Origin: JBBPYR01 sp038199755
GTDB taxonomy: Bacteria > Chloroflexota > Ktedonobacteria > Ktedonobacterales > Ktedonobacteraceae
DNA: 64,000 bases
Direction of reading: 5' to 3'
Assembly (NCBI GenBank): GCA_038199755.1
Contig: JBBPYR010000122.1
Location: 1 to 64,000 of the forward strand
Each line of letters begins with the position of its first letter. Within the stretch, counting starts at the first letter, position 1. The notes under the pieces are model-generated. The model made no database searches, was not told the DNA's origin, and worked only from the letters and a program-made list of their open reading frames with translations. Of the stretch, positions 43,114 to 50,659 are shown in pieces. A program made the position numbers and the translations under genes.

Positions 43114-44124
43114 ATGGAAGGAAACGATTTGCGTTTCGCCGTGATTGGCTGGGGTTACTGGGGTCCCAAGATCGCACGTAACCTAGATAGCCTGCCACAT
43201 GTGCAGGTCACGCTCATCGCCGATATGGACGGATGTCGTCTGGCTACAGTAGCCGAACATTTACCGTTAGCAAAGATAACAACAACCATCGCCGATGTCT
43301 GGAGTGCCGATATTGATGGCGTAGTGATCGCGACGCCCGTGACCACGCACTATCAACTGGCAAAAGAGGCATTGCTACATGGCAAACATGTCTTGGTTGA
43401 GAAGCCGCTCACCGCAGATGTTGCCCAGGCAGAAGAACTCGTTGTACTGGCAAAAATGCAGCAAAAAGTATTGATGGTAGGGCATACCTTTGAATATAGC
43501 CCCGCAGTCAACGAGTTGCGCAAACTCATACACAATGGCGATTTGGGAAAAATCTACTGTATTGAAACCGAGCGCCTGAACTTAGGACTCTATCGCTGCG
43601 ACACCAATGTGATTTGGGACCTCGCACCACACGACGTATCTATCCTGCTCTATCTGCTGGGGAAGACACCAACTCAAGTGGGAATGCAGTCGCATGGGCA
43701 TCTGCAAACGCATATTCAGGATATTGCCCATCTCGACCTGCTCTTCGCCGATGCGATGACGGCCCATATCCATGTCAGTTGGCTGCACCCCTGCAAAGTC
43801 CGCCGCGTGACCGTGATTGGCGATGCACGCATGGCAGTATACGACGACACGAATCCAGCGGAGATGCTGAAGATTTATAACAAAGGGGCCGATATCCATG
43901 TTGATCCCGTGGTTTCGTATCGCCACGGGGCGATTAGCATTCCTCATATCGACTGGATTGAGCCATTGCGACTGGAATGCGAAGACTTCGCGAACGCTAT
44001 TCGCTCTGGTGTACCACCGCGTGCCTCTGGCGAGGTTGGCTTAGCGGTTGTCAGAGTCATAGCAGCGGCGCAGCAAGTAATCGAAGAGCAAAAGCAGCAA
44101 GAAATTGCCTTGCCGCACTTCTAG
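43114..44124 (+). CDS. Gfo/Idh/MocA nucleotide-sugar oxidoreductase
   Basis: A 336-residue oxidoreductase. It has AVIGWGYWGPKIARNL, the EKP motif in HVLVEKPLTAD near residue 95, and GHTFEYSPAVNELR, the WbpB/WlbA-like signature (GH-T/I-F). It is thus a second, diverged C3-dehydrogenase-like protein in the same locus. ATG at 43114 follows GGGGAGGATGAT; an upstream TTG at 43096 is unlikely. It follows the 2-epimerase gene by 24 bp. Its substrate may be a different UDP sugar than that of the first copy. Confidence 0.88.
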   Translation: MEGNDLRFAVIGWGYWGPKIARNLDSLPHVQVTLIADMDGCRLATVAEHLPLAKITTTIADVWSADIDGVVIATPVTTHYQLAKEALLHGKHVLVEKPLTADVAQAEELVVLAKMQQKVLMVGHTFEYSPAVNELRKLIHNGDLGKIYCIETERLNLGLYRCDTNVIWDLAPHDVSILLYLLGKTPTQVGMQSHGHLQTHIQDIAHLDLLFADAMTAHIHVSWLHPCKVRRVTVIGDARMAVYDDTNPAEMLKIYNKGADIHVDPVVSYRHGAISIPHIDWIEPLRLECEDFANAIRSGVPPRASGEVGLAVVRVIAAAQQVIEEQKQQEIALPHF

Positions 44125-44139
44125 CATAGGAAAATATAT

Positions 44140-45408
44140 ATGTCACATATTCTCATCATTTCTCGCTATTACCCACCTGAGATTTGCGTTGCGGGTGTTT
44201 GTGTGAGTGAGACGGCGACACGTCTGGCGAAGTTAGGACACGAGGTGACTATACTCACCACGGTACCCAATTACCCAACAGGCATCATCCCACCAGCATA
44301 TCGAGGGCGTTTGGTACAAACCGAACTGCGTGATGGTGTACGAGTGCTACGTGTCTGGTGCTATATTGCAGCGAACACAGGTTTTCTAAAACGTATTCTG
44401 GCACAACTCTCTTTTGGCTTCACCGCGCCCCTGCTCGGATGGAAAGCGATTGGACAGCCCGATATCATTATTGTCGGCTCACCTCCACTCTTTAACGTCA
44501 TTGCTGGTCGTACACTGGCCTGGTTAAAACGCTGCCCGCTTATCTTTATGGTGGCGGACCTCTGGCCTGAGTCTGCGATTCAGCTAGGAGCCTTACGTAA
44601 TCGAACGTTTATCCAGCTTGCCGAGTGGCTAGAATGGTCTAGTTACCAAAAGTCTAGTTTAGTGTGGGCGGTAACTGAGGGCATGCGTGAGACGCTTCTG
44701 CAAAGGGGACTTTCTCCCGACCATGTCTTTCTCTTAACTAATGGCGTTGATTGCGCTAAATTTAGTCCCGCCTCCAAAGAGCAGGCACGGGCCGAACTAG
44801 GCTGGGACGAGCACTTCACCGTCGTATACGCAGGTGGTCATGGGGCCTCACATGGCTTAACAAGCGTATTAGACACTGCTGAAATGCTGCTCGACCAGCG
44901 AGATATACGCTTCGTTCTGGTGGGCGATGGCGGGGAAAAAGCAGATTTAATGGCTCAAGCCGAGAGACGGGGCCTTTCCAATATTACCTTCTTGGCCGCC
45001 CAAGCGCATGATCGTATTCCAACGATCCTCAATGCCGCTGACGCCAGTTTGGTCCTTGTGCGCAAGGTACCTCTTTTCCAGGGTATGTTGCCTATTAAGA
45101 TGTATGAGGCTATGGCGTGTGCCCGCCCGATTGTGCTAGCCGTAGATGGAGAAGCGCGCCAAATCGCCGACCATGAAGCGGGTGCCGCGATCCATGTAGA
45201 GCCTGAGAATGTGCCTCAGTTGGTGCAGGCCATCCTTCATCTTCGAAATCACCCCGCTATAGCCGAGGAGTTGGGAAGACGTGGACGTGCCTATGTGAAG
45301 GAGAAGTTCGATTACGATAAGCTGACGGCAACCCTTGACGAACGTTTGGCAAATCTGCTCAGAAAGCAGAAGCCAGCACGCGCGGAATTGGAGCGTCTTC
45401 CTGTATAA
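44140..45408 (+). CDS. Glycosyltransferase family 4 (WbuB-like)
   Basis: A 422-residue GT-B enzyme. The N-terminal domain begins ILIISRYYPPEICVAGV with TVPNYPTG, the pattern of WbuB-type GT4 enzymes that add amino sugars to lipid carriers. The C-terminal donor site has VYAGGHGASHGL, LVGDGGEKADL and the E-x7-E motif in PIKMYEAMACARPIVLA. It acts at the inner face of the membrane, adding a sugar to the undecaprenyl-linked chain. It starts 15 bp after the previous gene. The donor might be one of the amino sugars made by neighbouring genes. Confidence 0.9.
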   Translation: MSHILIISRYYPPEICVAGVCVSETATRLAKLGHEVTILTTVPNYPTGIIPPAYRGRLVQTELRDGVRVLRVWCYIAANTGFLKRILAQLSFGFTAPLLGWKAIGQPDIIIVGSPPLFNVIAGRTLAWLKRCPLIFMVADLWPESAIQLGALRNRTFIQLAEWLEWSSYQKSSLVWAVTEGMRETLLQRGLSPDHVFLLTNGVDCAKFSPASKEQARAELGWDEHFTVVYAGGHGASHGLTSVLDTAEMLLDQRDIRFVLVGDGGEKADLMAQAERRGLSNITFLAAQAHDRIPTILNAADASLVLVRKVPLFQGMLPIKMYEAMACARPIVLAVDGEARQIADHEAGAAIHVEPENVPQLVQAILHLRNHPAIAEELGRRGRAYVKEKFDYDKLTATLDERLANLLRKQKPARAELERLPV

Positions 45409-45570
45409 ATTATGCTCGAAAAGCCTTTCTTACGCTACAACAATGCTCTACAGCACTCATGCTATTTTTCTTTTTCTATATAGTAGTTATAGGAACATAG
45501 CAACCTGAGAGTAGTGAAATGAAAAAGCTATTCAATAAAAAACTTTATGACAGCAAAGTAGGGAAGGTAC

Positions 45571-46308
45571 ATGAAAAAATATCAACCTGACTATGACATT
45601 CCAAACAGCACACCAAATCAATCAATGATGATAAATAACGATGTTATAGCCCATGTAACAGAGCTAGTGAACACGTCGCGTCAGGATATGCTCGCAGAGA
45701 ATTTTCCAGTGCGGCAGTCAGTATCCTATCATATCTGGCAGCAAGCAATGGATATTTTCTTCGGATTGGCAGGCTTGGTCGCCCTGGTTCTCTTGCTCCC
45801 GCTGCTCGCAGTAGCCATCTATACAGATTCACCGGGACCGATTTTCTATAGTCAGGAGCGGTTAGGGTATCAAAAAAAGCCGTTTCGTATGTATAAGCTT
45901 CGTTCCATGCACACAGAAGCGGAACGTCAAGGACAGGCTGTTTGGGCGGGGAAAAGCGATGATCGTGTGACTCGTGTTGGACGTTGGTTGCGGCAGACAC
46001 ATCTTGATGAGTTACCACAAGTATGCAACATCCTGTGTGGCCAGATGAGTCTGATTGGCCCGCGACCAGAGCGAGAAGTGTATGCTACTCATTTGGAGGA
46101 GATGCAGCCCTTATATCGTTATCGTTTCTCTGTGAAGCCCGGGCTCACCGGCTGGACACAAGTAACCTTTGGCTATGGCGAGACCGAGAACGATGAGTTA
46201 GTCAAGTTGCAATATGATCTGTACTATATAAAAAATCAATCTTTCCGGTTAGATATCAGTATTATCGTGAAGACGGTAATTGAAATAGTGGGTGGTTATG
46301 GAAGATAA
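45571..46308 (+). CDS. Initiating sugar transferase (phosphoglycosyl transferase, PF02397)
   Basis: A 245-residue protein that transfers sugar-1-phosphate from a UDP sugar to undecaprenyl phosphate, the first step of repeat-unit assembly. After 60 polar residues comes one hydrophobic segment (IFFGLAGLVALVLLLPLLAV), then the core: GPIFYSQERLGYQKKPF, MYKLRSMHTEAE, the catalytic Asp-Glu pair in QTHLDELPQ and MSLIGPRPER. It lacks the four extra N-terminal helices of WcaJ/WbaP, so it is of the short PglC-like type. The gene begins after a 162-bp gap that probably holds a promoter; a 23-codon ORF (45519-45590) overlaps its start. Confidence 0.92.
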   Translation: MKKYQPDYDIPNSTPNQSMMINNDVIAHVTELVNTSRQDMLAENFPVRQSVSYHIWQQAMDIFFGLAGLVALVLLLPLLAVAIYTDSPGPIFYSQERLGYQKKPFRMYKLRSMHTEAERQGQAVWAGKSDDRVTRVGRWLRQTHLDELPQVCNILCGQMSLIGPRPEREVYATHLEEMQPLYRYRFSVKPGLTGWTQVTFGYGETENDELVKLQYDLYYIKNQSFRLDISIIVKTVIEIVGGYGR

Positions 46309-47506
46309 TATGTCCTCTGCGGTGGGACTAAAAAGTAGGAGAGCCGCACGAACAACATTTTTGCCTTTTGCGGTTCCTCATATTACACAGCTCGAAATCG
46401 ATGAAGTGGTAGATACACTGCGTTCAGGGTGGCTGACGACAGGACCGAAGACAAAGCGCTTTGAACGGGAATTTGCCCAGCGCGTAGATGCGCCCTATGC
46501 ACTAGCGGTCAATTCTGCCACGGCTGCAATGCATCTCGCGCTTGATGCGATTGGGCTACAGCCAGGGGATGAGGTGATTGTGCCTGTTTATACCTTTACC
46601 GCCACGGCTGAGGTCGTGGTGTACTGTGGTGCTCGGCCCGTTTTTGTGGATGTCGATCCGGTTACGTGCAACATAAATCCACAAGAACTAGAGAAGCATA
46701 TCACGCCTCGGACACGCGCAATTATGGTCGTCCACATCGCAGGATTGCCTGCTGAGATGGATGAGATCATGGCGATTGCCCGTCAGCACGGCTTAGCGGT
46801 AATTGAAGATGCCGCACATGCATTTCCAGCACGCTATCGAGGCCGTATGATCGGCTCGATTGGGGATTTGACCGCCTTTAGCTTTTATGCAACGAAGACG
46901 CTATCCACCGGGGAGGGCGGCATGCTCACCACTGCACGGCCAGACTATGCCGAGCGTGCTGGCATGATGACGCTGCATGGCATCAACCGTGATGCGTGGA
47001 AGCGTTATAGCAGTCAGGGGTCATGGTGCTATGAGGTGTTGCAGGCGGGTTTCAAATATAACATGACTGATATCGCCGCTTCACTCGGCATACATCAACT
47101 GGCGCGTAGTGAGGAATTATTGGCACGTCGAAATGCGATTGCCAAACGGTATACAGAAGCATTTTCGCATTGGCCAGAGTTGGAGACGCCACCCAACCCG
47201 CCCCATGTTCAGCACGCTTGGCATCTCTACATGCTGCGTCTACGCTTAGAACAACTCACGATTGGGCGCGATGCGTGTATTGATATGCTCGTGCAAAACA
47301 ACATCGGCACCAGCGTTCATTTCATTCCACTGCACCTGCATCCTTTTTATCGCACGACGTATCAGTTGCTTCCTAGTGACTTCCCGATGGCCTTACAAGC
47401 CTATTCAAGGACAATCTCTCTACCCATTTATCCGAGTATGACCGATGAAGATATGGAAGATGTAATTGCGGCAGTTGAAGAAATTATTATCACACATAAG
47501 AAGTAA
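46298..47506 (+). CDS. DegT/DnrJ/EryC1-family aminotransferase
   Basis: About 402 residues. The PLP Lys is in SFYATKTLSTGEGG (K200 in this numbering), with AVNSATAAMHLAL and VIEDAAHAFPARY as further PLP contacts. It is a sugar aminotransferase like WbpE and PglE. It overlaps the end of the sugar transferase gene. The exact start is unsure: ATG at 46298 and ATG at 46310 are both possible, and GTG at 46292 is open. Next to a 4,6-dehydratase-like gene and a PglC-like transferase, it would fit amination at C4 of a 4-keto-6-deoxy sugar. It is only distantly similar to the aminotransferase at 38507. Confidence 0.9.
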   Translation: MEDNMSSAVGLKSRRAARTTFLPFAVPHITQLEIDEVVDTLRSGWLTTGPKTKRFEREFAQRVDAPYALAVNSATAAMHLALDAIGLQPGDEVIVPVYTFTATAEVVVYCGARPVFVDVDPVTCNINPQELEKHITPRTRAIMVVHIAGLPAEMDEIMAIARQHGLAVIEDAAHAFPARYRGRMIGSIGDLTAFSFYATKTLSTGEGGMLTTARPDYAERAGMMTLHGINRDAWKRYSSQGSWCYEVLQAGFKYNMTDIAASLGIHQLARSEELLARRNAIAKRYTEAFSHWPELETPPNPPHVQHAWHLYMLRLRLEQLTIGRDACIDMLVQNNIGTSVHFIPLHLHPFYRTTYQLLPSDFPMALQAYSRTISLPIYPSMTDEDMEDVIAAVEEIIITHKK

Positions 47507-47519
47507 TGGATGGAAAGTC

Positions 47520-48698
47520 ATGAAAAATATGCTCTATTCTTTTCTTGATCTGTTCCGACTACGAGTACGTACCAGGAGCCTGTCGGATATTGATACAACG
47601 AGCTTACTAGAACGCGAGACAGTACCACTGGAAATAGGTGATGCTCATATAACCTTGCAAGGCCGGGTCGTGCTAGTTACAGGGGCAGCAGGCTCGATTG
47701 GTTCAGAGCTCTGCCGTCAGCTGCTCAATTATGAACCGGCGCGCCTGATTGCGCTCGATAACAACGAAACCGGACTGTTCGATCTTGCGGAAAGCCTCCG
47801 TTCGCATCCACATGCTGCCTGTTTGTATCCGTGCATCAATGATATCAGGGATACGCGGACCATGGAACGGCTTTTTGCGGAGGAGATGCCACAGGTTGTT
47901 TTCCACGCAGCCGCCTATAAGCACGTCCCATTACTCGAAAGCCATCCTGAGCAAGCGGTACGGAACAACACGATTGCCACATTTCATCTCTGCCACCTAG
48001 CAGAGACCTACGGGGTAGATCGTTTCGTCTTTATTTCCACGGATAAAGCGGCTAATCCGACGAGTATCCTGGGGGTCACAAAGCGGTTGGGAGAAATAAT
48101 TGTGCAATCCATAGCACAATCGACCGACAGGAGAACCTGTTTTTGTGCAATCCGCTTTAGCAATGTGATTGGCAGCCGAGGCAGTGTCGTGCCCATATTC
48201 GCACGGCAAATAGCCCAAGGTGGGCCTGTGACTGTGACCGATCCTGACGCCACGCGCTACTTCATGACCATTCCCGAAGCCTGTGAATTGGTCATTCTTT
48301 CGGCGACCATGGATGATCAAGGTGCATTATATCTCCTAGATATGGGAGAACCAATCAGCATTTTAACATTAGCAATCAAGATGATTCGCTTATTTGGTTT
48401 ACGTGAGGGGCGCGATATACCGATTGTCTACACGGGACTGCGTCCCGGTGAGCGTCTTCACGAAATGTTAGTGGCACCAGATGAAGAGCTCATGCCTACT
48501 GCAAACAGCAAAATTTCCAAAGTATATCATACCTATGAGGTGCCACTACTTCCTGCTGTGACTGAGTGGGTACAGAAGCTCGACAAAGATCTACAAAGTG
48601 AGAAGTGTGAGCAGTTGCGCGAACGGCTTTTTGAGTTTGTACAAACACATAGACCGAGTATAACAAGCCAGCAAATGATGAAGACAAACCATAGATAA
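47520..48698 (+). CDS. UDP-sugar 4,6-dehydratase/epimerase (CapD/FlaA1-like, soluble)
   Basis: A 392-residue protein of the PF02719 family. The NAD site is VLVTGAAGSIGSELCRQL, then FHAAAYKHVPLLE, FISTDKAANPTSILG with VTKRLGE, and YFMTIPEACELV. The usual active-site Tyr of YxxxK is Leu here (LGVTK); PglF-type dehydratases have Met at this place. The four N-terminal membrane helices of full CapD/PglF proteins are absent; the first 45 residues are basic and polar. It probably converts UDP-GlcNAc to a 4-keto-6-deoxy sugar, feeding the aminotransferase 14 bp upstream. ATG at 47520 follows GGATGGAAAG. Confidence 0.9.
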   Translation: MKNMLYSFLDLFRLRVRTRSLSDIDTTSLLERETVPLEIGDAHITLQGRVVLVTGAAGSIGSELCRQLLNYEPARLIALDNNETGLFDLAESLRSHPHAACLYPCINDIRDTRTMERLFAEEMPQVVFHAAAYKHVPLLESHPEQAVRNNTIATFHLCHLAETYGVDRFVFISTDKAANPTSILGVTKRLGEIIVQSIAQSTDRRTCFCAIRFSNVIGSRGSVVPIFARQIAQGGPVTVTDPDATRYFMTIPEACELVILSATMDDQGALYLLDMGEPISILTLAIKMIRLFGLREGRDIPIVYTGLRPGERLHEMLVAPDEELMPTANSKISKVYHTYEVPLLPAVTEWVQKLDKDLQSEKCEQLRERLFEFVQTHRPSITSQQMMKTNHR

Positions 48699-48755
48699 GC
48701 CATAGGGTAAATGTGGGTAGGGTATTTATAACGAGGAGAACTTGAGGGTACAACA

Positions 48756-50468
48756 ATGACATTTGAGCAATACTGGACAATAATGGTTAAACGATGGAAA
48801 CTCGCTGTTATCTGCTTTGTGATGGTGGGTCTCGGCACCTATATAGGCACTAAATTGATGATACCACTCTATCAAGCAACGGCTCTCGTACAGGTTTCGG
48901 TGCAATCACAAAATAATCAAGCCGATTATAATAGCTTGCTTGCTAGTGACCAGTTGGTGCAGACGGAAGCGCAACTGGCGGTGAGCTATCCCGTGCTACG
49001 TGAGGTTGCCACTCATTATAGAGGACTGACCAGCGAGAGCCTGCTTGGTGAGGTAACTGCAACAGCCAAACTCAATACGCAGTTGTTCGAGATCGACGTT
49101 TTGGACCCCAATCCAGTCCGTGCAGCGGCCATCGCGACAGATATTGCAGCTACACTGATCAATCAGCAACAGCAAACGCTGAAGCAAAACAATCAACTTT
49201 CACAGCAACAAATCCAGCAGAATCTTACGTCAATCCAGCAACAAATTGACGCAGCAACAGCCAAGCAGGTTAACTTAGAGGCAAACGGAGGAGGTCAAGG
49301 GAAAATAGCAGTAGTGCAAGCACAGTTGAATAGTTTACAGCAATATAAAAATCAATGGCAGGCTATATTAGCCCAACTTGAATTGACACAGGCCCAAAAT
49401 GGGAATTTCCTGCGTATCGCCCAACCTGCACAGCCTAGACTACAAGCAGTGCATCCCAATGTACTGCTGAATACCGGTGCTGGCTTTCTGGCAGGTGCCT
49501 TCCTGGGAATATTTCTCACTATTATGGTAGAGTTTCTGGATACCCGTGTGCGTACCTCAGAGGAACTTGCTCGCTTACTCAATTGGCCAGTGTTGGCAAC
49601 GATCTGGAAAGCAAACAAAGCGAATAAGGAAGATGTGATTGATCCAAGCGGACACAGTGCCAACAGCGAATCCTATCGTATCCTGCGCACCAACGTCGGC
49701 TTTTCAAGTATTGACAAGCCACTCACTTCCTTGATGGTCACAAGCTCGTTACCAAGGGATGGTAAGAGCGTGGTTGCCTCCAACCTGGCAATCTTTATGG
49801 CGAAAGCTGGTAAAAACACCTTGCTCATTGACGCCGACTTACGCCGACCAACGCTACACATAAAGTTTGGTCTAGCAGGCGATAGATTGGGCTTGAGCAA
49901 TGCGGTCCTGGCGTTGAGTATGTCGGCTGGCAAGCCAATGTCTGTTCCTTCCGCTTCGCCATTCCCACGTGTAAGCCCACCAATAGTATCTAATTTCTCA
50001 TTTGAGCAATACACCTATACAGTGGGCATTCCAAATCTACGAGTGATGCCCTCTGGTCCTCTACCTCCCAATCCTTCGGAACTCCTTGATTCGAAAGCTA
50101 TGGAGCGTCTCATGACTTCCATTGCAAGCTATGGAGCCGAGATTGTCATCATTGATACACCTCCGCTATTGGGATTATCAGATTCCAGCATTCTGGCATC
50201 AAAAGTAGATGGGGTACTGGTCGTAGCTGACATCACACGTGCGAATAAAAAGAATCTCAAACAAGTGAAGTCATTGCTCACGCAAGCTGGTGCTCGCGTC
50301 TTGGGCTGCGTTGTAAACAAAGAGCGTCATAGCCGTCATAACAGACCATATTCTTATTACTACCAGCAAAATGAACAAAACTCGCATAAGAAGTCCGGCA
50401 GAGCTGGTGAACCCTCTCCCGAGGTGTTAGCTGATACCTTGCATCATGCAGGAAAACAGTCACACTAA
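48756..50468 (+). CDS. Polysaccharide co-polymerase fused to BY-kinase (Wzz/Wzc-like)
   Basis: A 570-residue inner-membrane protein that controls chain length and export of the polymer. The Wzz part has two membrane helices (near residues 20-40 and 240-265) around a coiled-coil-rich, Gln-rich domain. The kinase part has Walker A SSLPRDGKSVVASN near 330, Walker A' LLIDADLRRPTLH and Walker B VIIDTPPLLGLSD. Compared with typical BY-kinases there is an insertion of about 35 residues after the A' motif. The C-terminal tail has a short Tyr cluster (RPYSYYYQQ) for autophosphorylation. The phosphatase encoded at 52509 is its likely partner. The start ATG follows AACGAGGAGAACTTGAGG. Confidence 0.93.
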   Translation: MTFEQYWTIMVKRWKLAVICFVMVGLGTYIGTKLMIPLYQATALVQVSVQSQNNQADYNSLLASDQLVQTEAQLAVSYPVLREVATHYRGLTSESLLGEVTATAKLNTQLFEIDVLDPNPVRAAAIATDIAATLINQQQQTLKQNNQLSQQQIQQNLTSIQQQIDAATAKQVNLEANGGGQGKIAVVQAQLNSLQQYKNQWQAILAQLELTQAQNGNFLRIAQPAQPRLQAVHPNVLLNTGAGFLAGAFLGIFLTIMVEFLDTRVRTSEELARLLNWPVLATIWKANKANKEDVIDPSGHSANSESYRILRTNVGFSSIDKPLTSLMVTSSLPRDGKSVVASNLAIFMAKAGKNTLLIDADLRRPTLHIKFGLAGDRLGLSNAVLALSMSAGKPMSVPSASPFPRVSPPIVSNFSFEQYTYTVGIPNLRVMPSGPLPPNPSELLDSKAMERLMTSIASYGAEIVIIDTPPLLGLSDSSILASKVDGVLVVADITRANKKNLKQVKSLLTQAGARVLGCVVNKERHSRHNRPYSYYYQQNEQNSHKKSGRAGEPSPEVLADTLHHAGKQSH

Positions 50469-50506
50469 GACTAGCATCTTACATAAGAGGGGTTGAGGGA
50501 GAGCAC

Positions 50507-50653
50507 ATGAAAAAGAGAATAAAAGGTGGGCCGAAAAAGTTTTTTCTGCTGAGCACCGTTTTGCTGCTCTTTTTACTAGGAGGGTCGGTAGGGGGGCTTG
50601 TAGCCTATCGAAGCTATAGCGCGGTATATCAAAAAGATACGTCTCTAGCCTAG
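50507..50653 (+). CDS. Detached N-terminal signal-anchor of the DUF4012 protein
   Basis: A 48-codon ORF with a good ribosome site (GGGAGAGCAC) begins with KKRIKGGPKKFFLLSTVLLL and a following Gly-rich hydrophobic stretch, a typical signal anchor, and ends at TAG 50651-50653. The next codons in the same frame (GAG GGA GTG CAG) continue directly into the DUF4012 protein. It is therefore the 5' end of that gene, cut off by a nonsense codon. A single C to T change (CAG to TAG) explains it. Confidence 0.7.
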   Translation: MKKRIKGGPKKFFLLSTVLLLFLLGGSVGGLVAYRSYSAVYQKDTSLA

Positions 50654-50659
50654 GAGGGA

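Noticed and set aside
50651..50653. Pyrrolysine or selenocysteine-like readthrough at the TAG
   Set aside because: Nothing in the window (no tRNA, no pyl genes) supports a recoded amber codon, and a simple Gln to stop change explains it.
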